IMG/VR virus record: IMGVR_UViG_3300044678_000872
Coordinates: 1-61,563 of that record
Length of the DNA: 61,563 bases
Source: a virus
Direction: 5' to 3' (one strand)
Below the pieces are notes generated by a model that saw nothing but the letters and a program-made list of their open reading frames with translations, ran no database searches and was not told the origin of the DNA. Shown here piece after piece: positions 50,565-57,885 of the stretch (its first letter is position 1; the number at the start of each line of letters is the position of its first letter). A program made the translations under genes and the position numbers.

Positions 50565-51302
50565 ATGAAAGTATATTGGGCTCCTGTTAACTATAACTTA
50601 TTTGCAGCACCTAAAGATAGCAATATGTTTTATTATGACCCAAGATCTTTGCTTTCCATTCTTAATGATTCAAGGAATAAAGAAACAGATATATCAAATT
50701 TTTTTAGATGCCCAACTGTTACAGGATTAACAAAAAATATTTTTATACTAGAAAATCCATTAGAGACTAATACAATATTAGATAGAAAAACTAATAAATT
50801 TAAAGTTAACAATAATATGCAGTTAAAATTTACTAAGCCACATGAACCATCTATAAATCAAAACCTATTATTTACTCATGAATTACAGTGGATATTTTTT
50901 ACCGAAGAGCCTAGTTTAAAAATGACTTTAACATCTCCATATTTTTCTTATGCTCCTCATACTCAATATGGATCTATTGTTCCAGGAAGTTTTGATATTG
51001 GAAAATGGTTTAGAAATATAAACTTAGAATTTAACATCTGGAATGATAAGGATGAACTACATATCAAAGAGGGAGAGCCATTGGCTTATGTTCACTTTGA
51101 TACAGATAAAACAGTGGAATTAGTTAGATTTAACTTAAACACTCAACTAAAAACTTACATCGACAGTATTGCTAAACTAAGTAGTTATGAGCCGAGGGTA
51201 CCACTTTTATCACGGTATGAAAGGTTTAAAAGAACTAGAATGAAAGACTTAATAATGAAAGAAATAAAAGCAAATATAGTTGACAATACTTATAACATTT
51301 GA
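50565..51302 (+). CDS. conserved-type phage protein, distant paralogue of 42842 gene
   Basis: A 245-residue beta-rich protein. The order of features in 42842-43579 is repeated: a long N-terminal beta region, a mid segment with a large hydrophobic core, and KEGEPLAYVHFDTDK near the end matching KKGTPVVQMVPIK. It has a leaderless start. Function unknown. Confidence 0.5.
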   Translation: MKVYWAPVNYNLFAAPKDSNMFYYDPRSLLSILNDSRNKETDISNFFRCPTVTGLTKNIFILENPLETNTILDRKTNKFKVNNNMQLKFTKPHEPSINQNLLFTHELQWIFFTEEPSLKMTLTSPYFSYAPHTQYGSIVPGSFDIGKWFRNINLEFNIWNDKDELHIKEGEPLAYVHFDTDKTVELVRFNLNTQLKTYIDSIAKLSSYEPRVPLLSRYERFKRTRMKDLIMKEIKANIVDNTYNI

Positions 51303-51308
51303 TATCAT
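51280..51308 (+). promoter_or_regulatory. near-consensus promoter for speD
   Basis: TTGACA, 17 nt, TATCAT. Transcription would begin near 51315, giving a 20-nt leader. No good ribosome site is seen before the ATG at 51335. Confidence 0.6.
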
Positions 51309-51334
51309 AGATAGTCTAACAGATTGGAAAAAAT

Positions 51335-51727
51335 ATGCCACTACATAACCACTTAATGGTTAATGGTTTTACCCTATTCCCACCACAAGATACAAAGTTA
51401 GCAGAAGACTGGATGAAGTCCCTTGTTGAATCAATCGGTATGAAGATTGTTCAAGGTCCTTTTGCATCTTATGTAGATAAAGAAGGAAATCGTGGTTTAA
51501 CAATTGCAACTATTATTGAAACATCTCACATTGCAATGCATGTATGGGACGAGCCAGATCCAGCATTAGTTCAGTTTGATTTATACACTTGCTCAACTCT
51601 AGATGTTGAAATGATATTAAAAAATCTACAAGATAGTATAGGATTATTCAATTATCAAACAATGGTAGTTGAAAGAAAAGAAGGCTTCAATATCATTCCA
51701 GAAGATAAATGGATTGAACTAGCATGA
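51335..51727 (+). CDS. speD: S-adenosylmethionine decarboxylase proenzyme (SpeD)
   Basis: A 130-residue protein of the short bacterial type. The processing site is ETSHIAMHVW with S64 and H69, and C86 in FDLYTCS; these correspond to S63, H68 and C83 of the Thermotoga enzyme. The self-cleaved serine becomes the pyruvoyl group. It supplies decarboxylated AdoMet for spermidine, which may help pack DNA. Cyanophages also carry speD. Confidence 0.85.
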   Translation: MPLHNHLMVNGFTLFPPQDTKLAEDWMKSLVESIGMKIVQGPFASYVDKEGNRGLTIATIIETSHIAMHVWDEPDPALVQFDLYTCSTLDVEMILKNLQDSIGLFNYQTMVVERKEGFNIIPEDKWIELA

Positions 51728-51993
51728 CAATGCCAGACTGGTCAAACTGGGATTCTCATAAATTATTAATAGAAGCAGAATATAAAAATAGGATGAATTT
51801 CTTTGAATGGCGTGACCTTGGTCTTGCTAACAAATGGATATCAGAATCATTTTGCGATACTCATGACACAGGGTATATGACAGACGAAGAAGAGCAAGCA
51901 TGGGAAAACGGAGAAGATCCATGCATGGTTGTATTCAGAGTCTGGGAAGACAATATAGAAACTGAGTCTGGCAATAACGAAAAACTATTTTAA
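51724..51993 (+). CDS. small acidic protein
   Basis: An 89-residue acidic protein with Trp-rich WSNWDSHKLL and TDEEEQAWENGEDP. ATGA overlap with speD suggests joint expression. No family recognised. Confidence 0.5.
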   Translation: MTMPDWSNWDSHKLLIEAEYKNRMNFFEWRDLGLANKWISESFCDTHDTGYMTDEEEQAWENGEDPCMVVFRVWEDNIETESGNNEKLF

Positions 51994-51998
51994 TAACT

Positions 51999-52826
51999 AT
52001 GTTGTTAGAAGATAGAATAAAAGAATTAGGGTATTCCTTTACGTCTAATAACAATGTAATTAAAGTTATAGTTCCAGACGCTGATAGAATCAATGTTATA
52101 AATAATCTATCTAAAGAATTAGATTGTGAGATATCTAAAGACTCAGTATCATCTTTAGGAAGTTTGCGTATTGACAATAAAAAGATATACGTAAAGCCTT
52201 TAGAAAGCCAAACAAAGGGTACTGAAGCAGCCGTATTTACTCACCTTCAAAGTCAATTTAATGAGATAGGAAATCCTATAGTTCTTCATATAGGATCAAA
52301 AACTTATTTTATAGATGGGGTAAGAAAAGTTAGAGGATTTAAAAAAGCAGACTTTGTATTTACTTTTCAAAGTATGCCTGTTGTTTACTGCTCTCATAAG
52401 ACTGACGATAAGTTTTTCCAATGGGCGGGGTTTACAGAAAAAGGAATTAAATATCATCCTGAAGTATCTATCTTTATAGATGATCTTATTAATAAGTTTA
52501 AAGATACTGAAGATATATCTTTGTACTCTAAGACATTAAAAAGATGTATTGAAGATGATGATTTAAAACTTTTAGCAGTGTATGGAAGTGGGGAAAAGAG
52601 GGTGGAGTTTGTATTAAAAGATAGTATTACTCTAAAGAAGGTAAACGATAGTGAGTATGAACTAACTGGTGTACAATATGAATACCCTCAGATTCCTGGT
52701 GGAGATGATGAACCTGTCTTGGTTGCAAGAATGGCTACTAATAGACAGCAACGCATACTGCCAAAGCATTTTAATGGAGTAAGGTTAAGTATATTCCCAA
52801 GCCATAGAACTGGCAAAGATTTTTAG
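51999..52826 (+). CDS. unknown 275-aa protein
   Basis: It has beta-alpha start (IKVIVPDADRINVINNLSKEL), a central HIGSKTYFIDGVRKVRGFKKADFVF with charged residues that could be a nuclease-like core, and a basic end (RMATNRQQRILPKHF). I do not recognise it. It could be a DNA- or RNA-acting phage enzyme. No ribosome site; starts 5 nt after the previous stop. Confidence 0.45.
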   Translation: MLLEDRIKELGYSFTSNNNVIKVIVPDADRINVINNLSKELDCEISKDSVSSLGSLRIDNKKIYVKPLESQTKGTEAAVFTHLQSQFNEIGNPIVLHIGSKTYFIDGVRKVRGFKKADFVFTFQSMPVVYCSHKTDDKFFQWAGFTEKGIKYHPEVSIFIDDLINKFKDTEDISLYSKTLKRCIEDDDLKLLAVYGSGEKRVEFVLKDSITLKKVNDSEYELTGVQYEYPQIPGGDDEPVLVARMATNRQQRILPKHFNGVRLSIFPSHRTGKDF

Positions 52827-52841
52827 TATAAAGGAGAAATT

Positions 52842-53144
52842 ATGGAAAATTATGTTTTGTTAGACTTTTGGGCTGATTGGTGTGCACCATGTAAAATGAT
52901 GAAGCCTATTATAGATAAGATCGAGGCAGACTATCCTAACCTTACTGTGGTTAGAGTAAACGTAGATGAGGACGCGGCGATGGTACAAGACTATAATGTT
53001 AGTTCTGTTCCTACATATATTTTGATGAATAAAGATAAAGAGATTTTGAGTTTCGCGACAGGTGCTATGCCTGAGTTTAAGTTTAAAAAAGAATTAAAGT
53101 TAGATGTTTTAGAGTTCGGCGAAAACAGTACAAATGCTTCCTAA
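52842..53144 (+). CDS. thioredoxin
   Basis: A 100-residue thioredoxin with the WCAPC active site (W13, C14, C17) and the cis-Pro SVPTYI near 63-68. It reduces protein disulfides and may serve the phage redox state or polymerase, as host thioredoxin does for T7. AAGGAG site. No reductase is seen in the window. Confidence 0.9.
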   Translation: MENYVLLDFWADWCAPCKMMKPIIDKIEADYPNLTVVRVNVDEDAAMVQDYNVSSVPTYILMNKDKEILSFATGAMPEFKFKKELKLDVLEFGENSTNAS

Positions 53145-53265
53145 TCTAAGTCCCTTAGAAATAAGCATTGCATTGCTAGGTTTTAGCCTATTGACTTTTG
53201 CTTCTCTTTATACTATACTTGAATACAGAAGTAAGGGAAAACACATAGATAAGAAAAGGTGGTAG
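53134..53265 (+). CDS. small membrane protein (43 aa)
   Basis: A 43-residue protein: one membrane segment (about residues 9-28, EISIALLGFSLLTFASLYTI) and a basic tail (YRSKGKHIDKKRW). Its ATG lies within the end of the thioredoxin gene. Probably real from gene spacing; function unknown. Confidence 0.5.
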   Translation: MLPNLSPLEISIALLGFSLLTFASLYTILEYRSKGKHIDKKRW

Positions 53266-53267
53266 GT

Positions 53268-53483
53268 GTGGGTAAAGAAGTGTTGGATAGAGAAGATGTT
53301 GTTAGTATGATTGAAGAAATTAATGATGTGTTTCGTAGGGTAGAAGAAGAAGGTATAGACCAAAATGGTTATGATTCTAATGAGTATCTTACCTTTAAAG
53401 AAATACGTAAAGATATTGTGGGTATTATAAATAACCATATGAATTATATGGATGGTGGAAGGGGCACTGGAACTGATGTCTAG
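53268..53483 (+). CDS. small acidic helical protein
   Basis: A 71-residue protein starting with GTG 53268 after AAGGTGG; an upstream GTG at 53259 is possible. Helical, EEINDVFRRVEEEG, and EYLTFKEIRKDIVGIINNH. Overlaps the next gene by 8 nt. Function unknown. Confidence 0.5.
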   Translation: MGKEVLDREDVVSMIEEINDVFRRVEEEGIDQNGYDSNEYLTFKEIRKDIVGIINNHMNYMDGGRGTGTDV

Positions 53484-53706
53484 GTTTTATGATAAGGACT
53501 TTAATCCTTTATTCCCAGATGATAGTATTTCTGACATTGTAAGGCAAGATAGGGATGCCCAAGATGCTAAGTTGGATAGGATTGTTAGAGAGTCCTCTCA
53601 TCGTAGAGAGATCATGATGGCACAGAAAATTATTGATGAGAATACCCTTTGTCTTTCTGGGGTTGAACCTTGTGAGTTTTGCTACAACGAACTTAATAAC
53701 GAATGA
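53476..53706 (+). CDS. small protein with Cys pair
   Basis: A 76-residue protein, start ATG 53476 overlapping the previous stop. An Asp/Arg-rich helix (DIVRQDRDAQDAKLDRIVRE) leads to LCLSG and CEFC near the end. A possible zinc-binding tail. Function unknown. Confidence 0.5.
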   Translation: MSRFYDKDFNPLFPDDSISDIVRQDRDAQDAKLDRIVRESSHRREIMMAQKIIDENTLCLSGVEPCEFCYNELNNE

Positions 53707-53798
53707 TCTACTACATAGCATTGTTGACAACATTAAACACCGCCTACATTGTGTACAAAGAATATAGGTATTGGAAGGCAGCAAAAGATTTATGGTAA
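53703..53798 (+). CDS. small membrane protein (31 aa)
   Basis: A 31-residue frame with one hydrophobic segment (YYIALLTTLNTAYIVY) and a basic/aromatic tail (KEYRYWKAAKDLW). ATGA overlap with the previous gene and overlap with the next (TTTATGGTAA). Too short to be sure but well placed. Confidence 0.45.
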   Translation: MIYYIALLTTLNTAYIVYKEYRYWKAAKDLW

Positions 53799-54193
53799 AT
53801 AAAGATGTAATTATTAAATTGGTTGAAGAGTTGGATAAGTACTACGTTATGGATGGTACTGAGTATGAGTCTTTTATTCATAATATGATTTATGATGATT
53901 ACGAAAAAGATCCAGAAGGTTCATTTTTTATGGATTCTTCTCACCATTTTAGTATTGGTGTAACTTTAAAGTTTTTTGCAAAATTAGGCTTAGATGTTCT
54001 TGAAGAGGTAAATAGTCGGGATGATCTTTTGTTTGCTCAGATAAATAAAAGTTTGAAGAATAATGAAGTTTTTACAGAACTTGTTGAAAAAGAATTTGAC
54101 TTTGTCAATCCTTCTATGGAGCAGGCTGAAAGACGTTTGGAAGAATATATTGAGAAACACAGAAAGGAACTAGAAGATGGTGAAATGGCATAA
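53792..54193 (+). CDS. acidic protein of unknown function
   Basis: A 133-residue protein, start at ATG 53792 (overlap with the preceding stop). It has an acidic and helical character (ELVEKEFDFVNPSMEQAERRLEEYIEK). An upstream TTG (53771) is less likely. No family known. Confidence 0.5.
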   Translation: MVNKDVIIKLVEELDKYYVMDGTEYESFIHNMIYDDYEKDPEGSFFMDSSHHFSIGVTLKFFAKLGLDVLEEVNSRDDLLFAQINKSLKNNEVFTELVEKEFDFVNPSMEQAERRLEEYIEKHRKELEDGEMA

Positions 54194-54578
54194 GGCTAAC
54201 CTTGACCCTGAAGATATAGCAAAAATTATTCGTGAGGGTAGGGAAGAAAACGATAAAAAGTTTGAAACCTATGCAGAATATGTAGGATATATTGCCAAAG
54301 ACAATGATAGGATTCTTAATGAATATGACCATGATCATTCTAAATGTGAACCTAATGAAGAGACTAAACAAGCCATGATAGAGGCTATAAAAGAGTCTAT
54401 GGATGATGTATTTGTAAGTTCTGTAGATGGCTCTGAAAGCACCCTTATGGAAGTGTTAGATGCCCTTGGATCTGACTATGATGAAGATGGCATACCTTAT
54501 TGGGAAGATGATAGTGGCTTAGCCCAACGTGGCTATAATTATAAAGACCAACAAATCGAGGGTAGGGATAATGTCTGA
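54177..54578 (+). CDS. acidic protein of unknown function
   Basis: A 133-residue acidic protein with LDPEDIAKIIREGREEND and a middle Ser/Asp segment (SSVDGSESTLMEVLD). Probably part of the microprotein string. Function unknown. Confidence 0.5.
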   Translation: MVKWHKANLDPEDIAKIIREGREENDKKFETYAEYVGYIAKDNDRILNEYDHDHSKCEPNEETKQAMIEAIKESMDDVFVSSVDGSESTLMEVLDALGSDYDEDGIPYWEDDSGLAQRGYNYKDQQIEGRDNV

Positions 54579-54822
54579 ACAATGGAAAGCAAGTAATCTG
54601 CAATATAGATATGCTAATTGGGAAAATATTGAAATGTGGCAAGAAAGAAAGTGGGCTAGTAAGGCAAGTGATATTACTATAACTAAGCCAGATGGAACAG
54701 TTGAGGTTCGTCCTAATCCTGTTAAACCTTTTATCCCTAAGAAGAAAAGAAAAAAGGGTCTTAATGATAAAAGACAAAAAATGTTTGACGGTAATTACAT
54801 AAAAGGTAAAGATAATGTTTAA
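54571..54822 (+). CDS. small basic protein
   Basis: An 83-residue protein, start at ATG 54571. Trp-rich N-terminus (SEQWKASNLQYRYANWENIEMW) and a basic end (PKKKRKKGLNDKRQKMF). It may bind nucleic acid. Overlaps neighbours by 8 nt on each side. Confidence 0.5.
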   Translation: MSEQWKASNLQYRYANWENIEMWQERKWASKASDITITKPDGTVEVRPNPVKPFIPKKKRKKGLNDKRQKMFDGNYIKGKDNV

Positions 54823-55009
54823 AAGAGAAATTAAAGAAGTACTAGATGACATTAGATATTCTGAAGAACTATTATCTATGGAAGAATTATCTGATGCTAT
54901 GAAAGATTATATCAAGTATACTGATGAATTGATTGTATCTTTACAAGCCTATATTGACTATCTATTAATAGGTGAAGATAGTATTGATGGGGACGATATT
55001 AAGCCTTAA
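54815..55009 (+). CDS. small acidic helical protein
   Basis: A 64-residue protein of helices with IRYSEELLSMEELSDAMK and a short hydrophobic YIDYLL. TAATG overlap with the next gene. Function unknown. Confidence 0.5.
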   Translation: MFKREIKEVLDDIRYSEELLSMEELSDAMKDYIKYTDELIVSLQAYIDYLLIGEDSIDGDDIKP

Positions 55010-55152
55010 TGTGGATTATAGAGACTGTTAAGGATAAAGAAAGCCAGGAATATAATCAGGCTAGATGCTATGCTTGCGGGTATACAATGAATACAGATCT
55101 ATTCACTAGAGATGATTTAACAATGATTATGGAAGCACATAAATGCAAATAA
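55009..55152 (+). CDS. zinc-binding microprotein (47 aa)
   Basis: A 47-residue frame that starts in TAATG: CYAC at residues 20-23 and H44/C46 near the end (AHKC). A plausible zinc knuckle. It is the last clear rightward gene of the string. No function known. Confidence 0.55.
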   Translation: MWIIETVKDKESQEYNQARCYACGYTMNTDLFTRDDLTMIMEAHKCK

Positions 55153-55195
55153 TCGGGGTAAATAAAGACCCTTTCTTAATCCTTTATATAACCAT

Positions 55196-55291
55196 ATGAA
55201 CAATAGAACCAATGAAGATATGTTCCTATTCTGGTTTATTATATGCATGTCCATGACCATATTATTGTTCCTAATTACCCCCAAAAAATAA
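55196..55291 (+). CDS. possible small membrane protein (31 aa)
   Basis: A 31-residue frame: NRTNEDMFLFWFIICMSMTI then a Leu-rich run, one membrane segment. No ribosome site is visible, so expression is unproven. Confidence 0.35.
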   Translation: MNNRTNEDMFLFWFIICMSMTILLFLITPKK

Positions 55292-55595
55292 AACAAAATA
55301 GAACAATACTATACTAAATATGTTATAAGATATAAAAATATAGAATGATATGGAATAAAATGGAGGGAAATGGGTGATTGGGCATTTGCCCGCCCTTTCG
55401 TAATCCTTTGCAGCACCGCTGCCCTATCATAATATTTATAATATGTCAATAGTTTTGGGCATATTTTTATATATTCGTAATGTTTTTTTGCCCTTTTATT
55501 TTGCATAATTCTGGGTATATTTTGATAGATTCTTAATACTTTTTGATAGATAGTATATGTATTCTTCCAGATAATATGCAGATTTTTATAGATAA
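55292..55595 (+). other. convergent intergenic region
   Basis: About 300 nt of AT-rich DNA without a gene where rightward and leftward units meet. It holds a small hairpin (GGGCA-TT-TGCCC, 55380-55391), runs such as TTTTTTTG and, near the end, a copy of the ATTCTGGG...TTCTTAATAC repeat. I see no good terminator. Confidence 0.6.
55508..55540 (-). repeat. direct repeat, copy A, downstream of the Ntn-hydrolase gene
   Basis: ATTCTGGG, a 13-nt spacer, then GATTCTTAATACT. A similar copy lies at 56247-56280 on the other side of the gene. Confidence 0.6.
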
Positions 55596-56147
55596 TTATA
55601 TTGAGTCAAAATATATTGGTCCTTTACATGAAGGACTATATTCTATTGCACTTTCTACTGCTATTTTTAATCTTCTATTTATATCTTTGTACCCGCGGGT
55701 TGTGTATAGGGAACCGAAGGCTATGGTGCCGCCCGATCCTATGGCACCTTCGGTGATCTCGTTGAGTTGGAAGTCGGAGGAATCAAATTCGAAGAGGCGT
55801 CCACGCACGGCGATCAACGCCAGGATGCCGCCATCCTTATCATCGGCGGGGGAAGTAGAAGGAGAATATATACCTATAGCATTCTTAAATACTTGACAAA
55901 ATTTAGTTCTTAAAAATCTAGTTAATTCTTTTCCATTATATCCAGAAGGATCTGGAAGATCTATAGAATGTAATAATTGTCCTAAACCTGTTTCACCAGC
56001 ATAACCTATTAAATATTTTCCATTCTTTTGTATCTTAGGATCAATAATAGATATCATAATACTTTCATCCGATGCCCCCGAATCCGCAGCCATAAAAACT
56101 TTGCGGGGGGTAGAAAGATTATCTACTATACCTACTATACAAGTCAT
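55596..56147 (-). CDS. Ntn-hydrolase, proteasome-beta-like
   Basis: A 183-residue protein starting MTCIVGIV, with Thr2 in the place of the catalytic N-terminal nucleophile after Met removal, and VFMAADSGASD with the Asp-Ser turn near residues 18-26, then DGGILALIAVRGRLFEFD and GAIGSGGTIAFGSLY. This is the layout of HslV/20S beta-type Ntn hydrolases. Activity on proteins is possible but not shown. The DNA from about 55690 to 55855 is strikingly GC-rich while the frame stays open. A consensus-like promoter and AAAGG lead it. Confidence 0.75.
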   Translation of the reverse strand: MTCIVGIVDNLSTPRKVFMAADSGASDESIMISIIDPKIQKNGKYLIGYAGETGLGQLLHSIDLPDPSGYNGKELTRFLRTKFCQVFKNAIGIYSPSTSPADDKDGGILALIAVRGRLFEFDSSDFQLNEITEGAIGSGGTIAFGSLYTTRGYKDINRRLKIAVESAIEYSPSCKGPIYFDSI

Positions 56148-56183
56148 AATAATATACCTTTGATCATAATATATACCTCACTA

Positions 56184-56212
56184 ATAATACCATTGAATAA
56201 AAAATAAGTCAA
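56184..56212 (-). promoter_or_regulatory. leftward promoter for the Ntn-hydrolase gene
   Basis: On the minus strand TTGACT, 17 nt, TATTAT. Transcription begins near 56177, giving a leader of about 30 nt. Confidence 0.75.
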
Positions 56213-56246
56213 TAACTGGCATTCTTATATAGTCCTTCTTAATACT

Positions 56247-56280
56247 ATTCTGGGAAAAAAATCTTGACATTCTTAATACT
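56247..56280 (-). repeat. direct repeat, copy B, upstream of the Ntn-hydrolase gene
   Basis: ATTCTGGG, a 15-nt spacer, then ATTCTTAATACT. It matches copy A at 55508-55540. A third TTCTTAATACTAT lies at 56236, so the segment is a double repeat. Confidence 0.6.
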
Positions 56281-56287
56281 ATATGGT

Positions 56288-56345
56288 AGAGCCGATCTGC
56301 GCGGACCCAGGACCCCAGGGCACGATCCCTGAGAGCCCAGGTCAA
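56288..56345 (-). other. GC-rich structured intergenic element
   Basis: It contains a 5-bp hairpin (CAGGG-CACGAT-CCCTG at 56316-56331) flanked by CCAGG/CCCAGG runs and GCGC at its left edge. It lies between the leftward gene ending at 56353 and the next promoter, the same place as the tRNA and the other two structured elements. No gene in it. Confidence 0.5.
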
Positions 56346-56352
56346 CTAGGTC

Positions 56353-56619
56353 TTACTTGGCAGCCTCGTCTATCATGTCATCATAGTCTTTATAGTCTTT
56401 GTCTGGGTCTATATCCATTTCTTTACAAAGTTGAACAAAGGTATCGTCTATGATTTTGACACCCTCATCATTTAAGGTACAAAGGTTAGCATTGACAGAT
56501 ATTGCCAATGGAATACCTAAATCATTGTAGGTAAAAAAATCATCATGCAATCCTGTTCCTAAAGTTATGGTAGAGGTACTGAACTCCACAATAGCCTGAA
56601 TTTTATTATCTGTGTCCAC
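56353..56619 (-). CDS. small acidic protein
   Basis: An 88-residue protein starting with GTG (GGAGAGG upstream). N-terminus beta (QAIVEFSTSTITLGTGL), end Asp-rich (DPDKDYKDYDDMID). Overlaps the next gene by 14 nt. Function unknown. Confidence 0.5.
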   Translation of the reverse strand: MDTDNKIQAIVEFSTSTITLGTGLHDDFFTYNDLGIPLAISVNANLCTLNDEGVKIIDDTFVQLCKEMDIDPDKDYKDYDDMIDEAAK

Positions 56620-56875
56620 GATATTCCTCTCCGTTGATATTGACTAACTTGTCTTCTGGATATGCTACTATGAACTTGTCTGGTATGTCAAGCCCATGTC
56701 TGTCTATCTGATAGTTAATTCCGTCTGCAAGGTTCTTAGCAGTTATCGCAATACTATCTTCTTGTTTGATTAGATAGAAAGGAATAGCGTACTTCCAATC
56801 AGACAGAGTTAATCTACTATCAGCCATTAGGTCTGCTAGTTTCTGTGCTATCTTTTCTGTTTTAATTTTAACCAC
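56606..56875 (-). CDS. small protein with leaderless GTG start
   Basis: An 89-residue protein (VKIKTEKIAQKLADLMADS, then WKYAIPFYLI). GTG lies 6 nt after TAAACT. Function unknown. Confidence 0.5.
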   Translation of the reverse strand: MVKIKTEKIAQKLADLMADSRLTLSDWKYAIPFYLIKQEDSIAITAKNLADGINYQIDRHGLDIPDKFIVAYPEDKLVNINGEEYRGHR

Positions 56876-56880
56876 CCTTT

Positions 56881-56909
56881 AGTTTATCACTTCATACCGA
56901 TTTGGTCAA
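56881..56909 (-). promoter_or_regulatory. leftward promoter
   Basis: Minus strand TTGACC, 17 nt, TAAACT. The -10 ends 6 nt before the GTG at 56875, so the transcript is leaderless. Confidence 0.65.
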
Positions 56910-56912
56910 GCC

Positions 56913-57140
56913 TTAGTCTTCGAACGTGTCAAGCATTACTATCTTAAGATAACTACCATCGGGTACAGATATAGTCTTAGTTTCATCATAATTATCTAAA
57001 ACTATAATATCCCATCCATCATTAGTATCTAATAGATTTATAACTTGAAATACTTCTTGCTTTAGTTTAATTAGATCCCCGACTTCGAGGTAATTAACTA
57101 GAATTCGATCTACTACTTTATATTCTTCCATCGTTATCAT
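56913..57140 (-). CDS. small beta-rich protein
   Basis: A 75-residue protein with VNYLEVGDLIKLKQEVFQV, an Sh3-like strand pattern, and SVPDGSYLKIV. AGGAG precedes ATG. Function unknown. Last gene of the microprotein string. Confidence 0.5.
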   Translation of the reverse strand: MITMEEYKVVDRILVNYLEVGDLIKLKQEVFQVINLLDTNDGWDIIVLDNYDETKTISVPDGSYLKIVMLDTFED

Positions 57141-57148
57141 TATATCTC

Positions 57149-57556
57149 CTATTCTCTATCTAGTTGTACTATGATATTTAACATATCATCATATGGTTTT
57201 TCTGTTATGAAGTACCCGATTCTGTTGACAAAGCACCAACCATTAACAATACAGGTATGCCCCTCTTCATCATCGATATACGTCCAGATACGGTTTGGCT
57301 CATTTTGACCAATAGCAGCCACATGGTCATACTCGGCACCGTAGGTCTCAAACATTAGACCTCCAGAGCCATCGTTAAAGGAAGCATTCTTATCTAAGTG
57401 GTTTACCATTGGTTTAAAATGAAACTCCCACTCTTCTACAGATAACAATACTTGATTGTAGTATGGTGAGTCTGGATTAATATCTGGGTCCAAGCAACTA
57501 CACAACTCGTTGCCACAGAAGTCACAGCCCTCTTCGAATTCTTCACTCACTGCCAT
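57149..57556 (-). CDS. Cys-rich protein of unknown function
   Basis: A 135-residue protein with CDFCGNELCSC near residue 10 and further Cys pairs (HTCIVNGWCF). A zinc- or Fe-binding start is likely. Start uncertain among ATGs at 57565, 57559 and 57556; I chose the last. It overlaps the upstream gene by 14 nt. Confidence 0.5.
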   Translation of the reverse strand: MAVSEEFEEGCDFCGNELCSCLDPDINPDSPYYNQVLLSVEEWEFHFKPMVNHLDKNASFNDGSGGLMFETYGAEYDHVAAIGQNEPNRIWTYIDDEEGHTCIVNGWCFVNRIGYFITEKPYDDMLNIIVQLDRE

Positions 57557-57791
57557 CATCCTCATATAAAATAGTCATGTCAAAGTTATCTAAAGCACCA
57601 TCAGAATATTGAACATGGTCCATATAATTCATATTCATATATTCTTCAATTGCTGTTTCTAACTCATCAGTGTCATCGTCTGCAGTCATATCGTTAAATG
57701 CTGGATAGATATCTGCAATCTCTTCAGCAGACAAACTTACGTTAGCCCACATTTGAAGACCAACTTCAACACTATCTATATACTTAGCCAT
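57543..57791 (-). CDS. small acidic protein
   Basis: An 82-residue protein starting at ATG 57791 after AGGAGG (57800-57805), with SLSAEEIADIYPAFNDMTADDDTDELE. A longer frame upstream is not needed. The first bases overlap the end of the zinc microprotein. Function unknown. Confidence 0.55.
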   Translation of the reverse strand: MAKYIDSVEVGLQMWANVSLSAEEIADIYPAFNDMTADDDTDELETAIEEYMNMNYMDHVQYSDGALDNFDMTILYEDDGSE

Positions 57792-57885
57792 TTGTTTCCT
57801 CCTCGTTTGGTAAGAATTCATACACAACTGTTTGACATTTACTGCACTCCATATTACCTGTACAGCCGTTTGGGCAATTAGACAT
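57784..57885 (-). CDS. zinc-binding microprotein (33 aa)
   Basis: A 33-residue frame: CPNGC and ECSKC, two knuckles near residues 4-8 and 14-17. AAAGG precedes ATG, and its end overlaps the next ATG. Too short for routine gene calling, but strongly placed. Confidence 0.6.
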   Translation of the reverse strand: MSNCPNGCTGNMECSKCQTVVYEFLPNEEETNG

